DNA from: Mediterraneibacter gnavus ATCC 29149 | GTDB lineage: Bacteria; Bacillota; Clostridia; Lachnospirales; Lachnospiraceae | Assembly: GCF_008121495.1 (NCBI RefSeq) | Contig: NZ_CP043051.1 | Coordinates: 3,224,688 to 3,288,687 of the forward strand | Reading direction: 5' to 3' | Length of the DNA: 64,000 nucleotides | In this document: positions 60,220 to 64,000 of the stretch, one piece after another | How positions within the stretch are numbered: position 1 is the first letter of the stretch | How the letters are laid out: every line of letters starts with the position of its first letter | Program-made: the position numbers and the translations under genes | The notes under the pieces: generated by a model | The model's database searches: none | Told to the model about the DNA's origin: nothing | The model's input: the letters and a program-made list of their open reading frames with translations, nothing else

Positions 60220-60435
60220 ATTCTTTCAATTTCAGTCGTTCTTCCACAACCTGAATCTGTTCTTTTGTCAGAGGTTCTTCCACTGAAAGACGTAAAATTT
60301 TCTGACCATAACAGATGTAGTAAATTCCGGAAATGAAAAATGCCATCCAGATGCTGCCATTTCCTTTAGATATTCTGCAAATGCATCACATTCCAGATAT
60401 CCAAAACTACGAAACACTCTTTTCTTTGTTCTCAT
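60220..60435 (-). pseudogene. DUF2812-type protein, internally deleted
   Basis: The first frame encodes MRTKKRVFRSFGYLECDAFAEYLKEMAASGWHF, the conserved start of DUF2812 proteins that usually accompany PadR regulators. After that the sequence makes sense only in another frame (WMAFFISGIYYICYGQKILRLS, VEEPLTKEQIQVVEERLKLKE, stop at 60220), which looks like the membrane-helix end of the same protein. The central part is gone and the frame is shifted. The RBS GGGAGGAGG and ATG are intact. This is the first gene after the PadR-controlled promoter. Confidence 0.65.
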
Positions 60436-60459
60436 GAGATTTCCTCCTCCCAAAAAGAA

Positions 60460-60510
60460 ATATCGAGTATCGATAATTTATACATTCATTATATTATCGA
60501 TACTCGATAT
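60460..60510. promoter_or_regulatory. PadR operator: 18-bp inverted repeat with internal dyads
   Basis: ATATCGAGTATCGATAAT (60460-60477) and its exact reverse complement (60493-60510) are spaced by 15 bp. Each arm also contains its own dyad TATCGA-GTA-TCGATA. The repeats overlap the spacer and -10 region of the consensus promoter at 60488-60516, so a bound PadR dimer pair would block RNA polymerase. Confidence 0.8.
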
Positions 60511-60516
60511 TGTCAA
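60488..60516 (-). promoter_or_regulatory. consensus sigma-A promoter of the PadR-serine dehydratase operon
   Basis: A perfect TTGACA (60511-60516) and a perfect TATAAT (60488-60493) on the minus strand are spaced by 17 bp. The spacer is one arm of the operator. The -35 box starts 1 bp from the stop codon of the upstream gene. Confidence 0.9.
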
Positions 60517-60517
60517 T

Positions 60518-63500
60518 TTATTTCAGAAACTCATTTGCAAACATCGCCAGTGCATTCTCATCCCGACTGTTTCCGATTCCGTGGGTATCCACAAATTCTT
60601 CCGCTCTTCTGGCATCCTCATGCGTAAAACGATATACTTTTCCACCATTCTTTTTCCATGTTTTTTCGATCACATCCTGATACTCCTGTTCCTGATACCA
60701 TTTGGAGTCTACATGAAGTCCTCCGTTTTTACTGTATGCTTCTTTTTCGTCCTCTGTCAGAGCGTCTGCATCCACATTCTCATTGATCCGATAATATTTT
60801 TCACTGATAAAACGAACATTCTGTTTATGCGGTGCTTTTAAAATTTCTCCATCTTTGACAACATACACAGTAAACGGCCGAACCGTTTCTTTTCCTTTGC
60901 CATCCGGACCCATGCTGTCCTGAACATGCCAATTCAACACGATATACCCTGAATCCGTAAATTTTTGAAATTCCTCCGGATGAAAATCGAGCAGTTTCAA
61001 TTTTTCAGAAAGATCTCCTTCTTCCGTGTCATTGGCTTTTACTTTTCCTTCTAATATTGCCTGAGTCTTTAACACTTCTTCCGTAATTGCACCCTGCTGT
61101 GCCTCTTGAAGAGTAAAATAGCGATCCTGTGCTTCAATCACCGGAAATTCATTATATTTGATCTTAACGCTGCAGGACTCTTCTGTAATATTTCCAATGC
61201 TGTCCGTAACCTGATATACGACTTTATGTGTGACCGGGCTGTCTTTTTTATCCAGCTGCAAAAACCACGTATCCAGAAGTTCTTCTGATGACATTCCGTC
61301 TTTCCATGTTTTCACCTCTTTATCCGCTTTTCCATCTTCTGTCAGTCTGCCGGGCGCATATTCAATCTGAACGATCTTAATCTGTGCAGTTAATTCCCCA
61401 TCTTCCCGATCCGTACTCTGAACATCTTTCAACAGATCCTCCTTTTTTACGGTCTCTCCTTCAAAGTACTCTTTATCCGGTGCTGAAATCTCCGGAGCCC
61501 GGTCCCAGATTGCATACAATGCCACTTTTGCCATTTCCCTGCTCTCCCCGGTTTCGGTTCTCTGACTGGCAGCAATCTTTCGAAGTTCTTCATAAGAAAT
61601 TCTGTTTTCGCGATTTTCCTGAAATGCCGCTTCTTTTGCGCCCACATCCGCACGCTGATCCCAGCCTGCAAATGTATGTCTGTTCCTCTTATAATCTGTA
61701 TAGCCTTTATTTTTCTGAATCCGATATCCGTTTTGGAGACAATCCTCATAAGAAACAATTTCCGACTTTTCCTGTCCTTCTTCTGCGTGATTTCCCAGAT
61801 AACGGATCGATACCCGGTCCTCCCAGATTGCATACAGCGTCAGATCCTGATTTTTCTCAGCAGGAAGATTTTCTCCCGGCTGATACTGTCCCTCTTTCGC
61901 CGTCTGATTTTCATTCCATCCCAGAAACGGTACGTCCAGCCATTTTGGAATCTGTTCCGAAACCGCTGCTTTCTCATACCAGTATTTGACAGACGGTTCC
62001 GGCATCTGTTCCACCTGTGCTTTCGTGTTTTTATCATACTGCACCGTATATTCACTGCTGATCGTAACTGCTTCTTTTAAAGTACCTGCACGCCGATCCT
62101 GATAATCTCCCGGGCGTAGGCAATATCTGCTTTGTGGTGTCAGCAAAAACCGCTCCCATTCCATACTTCCTGTACGGTTTCCATAACTTACCTTTACGAC
62201 CATTCTGCCATTCTCATATCGGTCCGGTGTAACTCTTGCCGCAGGAACAGACTGAAGCTTTTGCATTACCTCAATGTATTTTTCAGCTGGCAGATATACG
62301 TCATTCCCTTCATCTACCAATGCCGGACCACTCATCTGGTAAATTCCATCCTGATAAACACCGGAACCGATCTCTGCCGTATTCGCGGAAAAATTTCCCC
62401 CTTCCTGTTTCACGGTTCCACTCTGATTGTAGATTCCTCCGCCCCGGTTTTGTGCACGATTTCCATAAAAACTGCCGTCTTTCAAAAGAATCTCCCCATC
62501 CTTTAAATAAATGGCACCTCCCCGATCTGCCTGATTCTCACAAATCGTTCCGCTATTCCATATAATCGTTCCTCCATTGAGAAAGATACCTCCACCGTTT
62601 CCTTTCTGTCCGCACTGTTCCGTATTCGCTTCTTTTGCATTGTTTCTTGCCAGAGTCGTATTATTAACCACCGTGCGCCCTTTACTCATCGTTGCAATTC
62701 CATGGACGCCATTCTCATAGCTGCATCCATTCACACTTGCTTCTACATTGGAATTGCAAAATCCGGTACTGAACCATCCTGAGTAGAGATCTCCCACATT
62801 CGGATGCTGTGAAGTACTTTGCCATCCATGATACCTCTCATTGGACACATTTACCTGAAACGCAGAAGCTGCAACCGAAGTACCCTGACTGAAGCTTTCC
62901 CCGATATAACAGTTCTGAAACGTATTTCCCTGAATCCGTGCACTTATCGGTCCGGTATATGGAGCTTCATCACTTCGGATTCCGCCAATCCCGATCCGGC
63001 AGTTTTTAAATACATTGTTCTGAATCTCGGCACGGATATTGGCCCTATGTATAGAAAAGTGAACCGCTCCGATATCCGCAATCCCATCAAACACAGAATT
63101 TTGCACGCGAAAACTGATTTCTGTCGGCGTGAATGCAGAACTTGCCTCTGTAACAACTCCCACTCCATTGTCGCAATTTTGAAATTTACACTGATCCACT
63201 GTTACAGAACCATATTCTCCGTGAATCATCCATCTTGACAGCTGATCTCCATTTTGAAAAACGCAATTTTCAAATGTCACAGAACTTCCCTTATTTGCAC
63301 AAATGGCACCACAATACAAATTATCCGAATCCGGAACGGAAGTCCCACTTAAATCAAATGTCAATGGATCGCTTCCTTTACTTCCGATCGCAACACTTGA
63401 TTTTGTAAATGCCAGCCTGTGCCGGTCCGGCATCCTGACCGTTCTCGGACCGCCCTCGGGCAAAATCCGGACATTCTGAAACTTTCTCGTTCTGGTCTTT

Positions 63501-64000
63501 TCCACATATACAAAACTATCCTTCATCGTATGACTCTGTACAATATAAATCGTTTCATTATCCTTTACTGCATGCAAAGCCGCCGAAAGATCCTCATAGT
63601 ATGTATTTCCAATCCGGCAGGCGCCTTCTGCTTTCTGCTCTTTGGACACGTTGTCCGGCAATGTTTCTTCTTTTTCAACAGGCTCTTCTTTGTCGTCTGC
63701 TCTGCTGTTTCGGATTTCTTCCAGGCATGCTTCCACTGAAAAAGACACCTGTGTCTGCAAAAACTCTCCATATCGCTGCAGACTGTCCACCCGGCTTTCT
63801 TTTCCATCAATCACATAAGATTGCCCGTTTTCCGGAAGCATTTTTATAAGCGCTTCCGTAAGGCTTTGCTTTTCTTCCTCACTGATCAGTGCTTCCTCCC
63901 GGCTTTTCCATTCCTCAACCACTTCCAGATACATTTTGGTATCCCACGCAGCCCTTTCTTTTCCAATGTGTTCTTTGATCATCAGATAAGGTAAAATTTC
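60518..64000 (-). CDS. large secreted/surface beta-helix protein with InlB-type repeats, N-terminus outside window
   Basis: At least 1160 residues are visible; the frame is open to the window edge, so the signal peptide is not seen. About residues 140-600 form a right-handed beta-helix of Asn/Gly-rich turns (ENCVFQNGDQ, IQNNVFKNCRIGIGG, NGGTIIWNSGTI, GGAIYLKDGEI, GGGIYNQSG), as in adhesins and polymorphic outer-surface proteins. Then come two InlB/Listeria-Bacteroides repeats (each ending LTLYAIWE or VALYAIWD) and two bacterial Ig-like/DUF5011 domains (APEISAPDKEYFEGETV; VIEAQDRYFTLQEAQQ). The C-terminus has no LPxTG sorting signal. Probably an adhesin or host-glycan-contact protein. Confidence 0.8.
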   Translation of the reverse strand, partial: EILPYLMIKEHIGKERAAWDTKMYLEVVEEWKSREEALISEEEKQSLTEALIKMLPENGQSYVIDGKESRVDSLQRYGEFLQTQVSFSVEACLEEIRNSRADDKEEPVEKEETLPDNVSKEQKAEGACRIGNTYYEDLSAALHAVKDNETIYIVQSHTMKDSFVYVEKTRTRKFQNVRILPEGGPRTVRMPDRHRLAFTKSSVAIGSKGSDPLTFDLSGTSVPDSDNLYCGAICANKGSSVTFENCVFQNGDQLSRWMIHGEYGSVTVDQCKFQNCDNGVGVVTEASSAFTPTEISFRVQNSVFDGIADIGAVHFSIHRANIRAEIQNNVFKNCRIGIGGIRSDEAPYTGPISARIQGNTFQNCYIGESFSQGTSVAASAFQVNVSNERYHGWQSTSQHPNVGDLYSGWFSTGFCNSNVEASVNGCSYENGVHGIATMSKGRTVVNNTTLARNNAKEANTEQCGQKGNGGGIFLNGGTIIWNSGTICENQADRGGAIYLKDGEILLKDGSFYGNRAQNRGGGIYNQSGTVKQEGGNFSANTAEIGSGVYQDGIYQMSGPALVDEGNDVYLPAEKYIEVMQKLQSVPAARVTPDRYENGRMVVKVSYGNRTGSMEWERFLLTPQSRYCLRPGDYQDRRAGTLKEAVTISSEYTVQYDKNTKAQVEQMPEPSVKYWYEKAAVSEQIPKWLDVPFLGWNENQTAKEGQYQPGENLPAEKNQDLTLYAIWEDRVSIRYLGNHAEEGQEKSEIVSYEDCLQNGYRIQKNKGYTDYKRNRHTFAGWDQRADVGAKEAAFQENRENRISYEELRKIAASQRTETGESREMAKVALYAIWDRAPEISAPDKEYFEGETVKKEDLLKDVQSTDREDGELTAQIKIVQIEYAPGRLTEDGKADKEVKTWKDGMSSEELLDTWFLQLDKKDSPVTHKVVYQVTDSIGNITEESCSVKIKYNEFPVIEAQDRYFTLQEAQQGAITEEVLKTQAILEGKVKANDTEEGDLSEKLKLLDFHPEEFQKFTDSGYIVLNWHVQDSMGPDGKGKETVRPFTVYVVKDGEILKAPHKQNVRFISEKYYRINENVDADALTEDEKEAYSKNGGLHVDSKWYQEQEYQDVIEKTWKKNGGKVYRFTHEDARRAEEFVDTHGIGNSRDENALAMFANEFLK

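Noticed and set aside
1..64000. tRNA or rRNA genes, including a tRNA attachment site at the island edge
   Set aside because: No cloverleaf-like or GGTTCGAATCC-type T-loop sequence was recognised; the integrase-proximal gap is not tRNA-like.

Overview
The window looks like a chromosomal segment of an anaerobic, gut-type member of the Lachnospiraceae (Bacillota, Clostridia). The inference rests on a complete Rnf complex, a biotin-dependent Na+-pumping decarboxylase operon, a short four-domain ribosomal protein S1 next to ispH and cmk, MurT/GatD, an iron-sulfur L-serine dehydratase in two subunits, and purine-rich AGGAGG ribosome binding sites. No rRNA, tRNA or CRISPR array was recognised. Nearly all genes from 0.7 to 30.2 kb lie on the minus strand.

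0-31.6 kb is core chromosome. It holds a truncated MerR-type regulator and rnfCDGEAB, then cmk-ispH-rpsA, an RpiR regulator with a BaiN/HI0933-type flavoprotein, and an aminopeptidase P. Next is a five-gene operon joining an acyl-CoA carboxyltransferase, a lipoprotein-OadG hybrid, a biotin carrier, a Na+-pump beta subunit and an OadA-type carboxyltransferase. An isopropylmalate synthase carrying a C-terminal AraC-type DNA-binding domain follows. After it come scpA/scpB flanked by two D,D-carboxypeptidases and a phosphoesterase, then a MATE exporter, a FliB-like protein, a MalY/PatB-type PLP enzyme, an endonuclease Q homologue, a J-domain protein and a small tyrosine phosphatase.

31.7-42.0 kb is an AT-richer accessory island made of broken mobile elements. 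A Tn916-type integrase/excisionase with a primase-helicase and a truncated relaxase abuts a Recombinase-in-Trio (RIT) element. The RIT element has lost most of its first recombinase and sits inside an IS66 tnpB. A head-to-head joint of two truncated genes follows (a DptH-like HerA ATPase and a phage-type PAPS reductase), then an IS110 copy broken by an IS3 fragment. From 42.0 to 46.6 kb a compact four-gene operon (PLD-helicase-DUF3427, NUDIX, GIY-YIG/DUF2075, MazG-like) has its own promoter and looks like a genome-defence or nucleotide-sanitation module. Its GIY-YIG/helicase gene has lost its ATPase core.

46.7-64 kb returns to core and niche genes: a polar amino-acid ABC transporter, a divergent mini-operon of two EutS/PduU microcompartment shell proteins with an EutP GTPase, a P-type ATPase, MurT/GatD, and a second P-type ATPase. 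The second ATPase is preceded by a strong promoter, a yybP-ykoY-type Mn2+ riboswitch and a terminator. A PadR-controlled operon follows, in which the regulator is translationally coupled to L-serine dehydratase and an 18-bp inverted repeat overlaps a consensus promoter. The window closes in a large beta-helix/InlB-repeat surface protein that runs off the right edge.

Themes linking the genes are Na+/H+ energetics (Rnf with the Na+ decarboxylase), amino-acid and carboxylate fermentation, and cell-wall amidation and trimming. All functional statements come from reading motifs and context; no database search was run.
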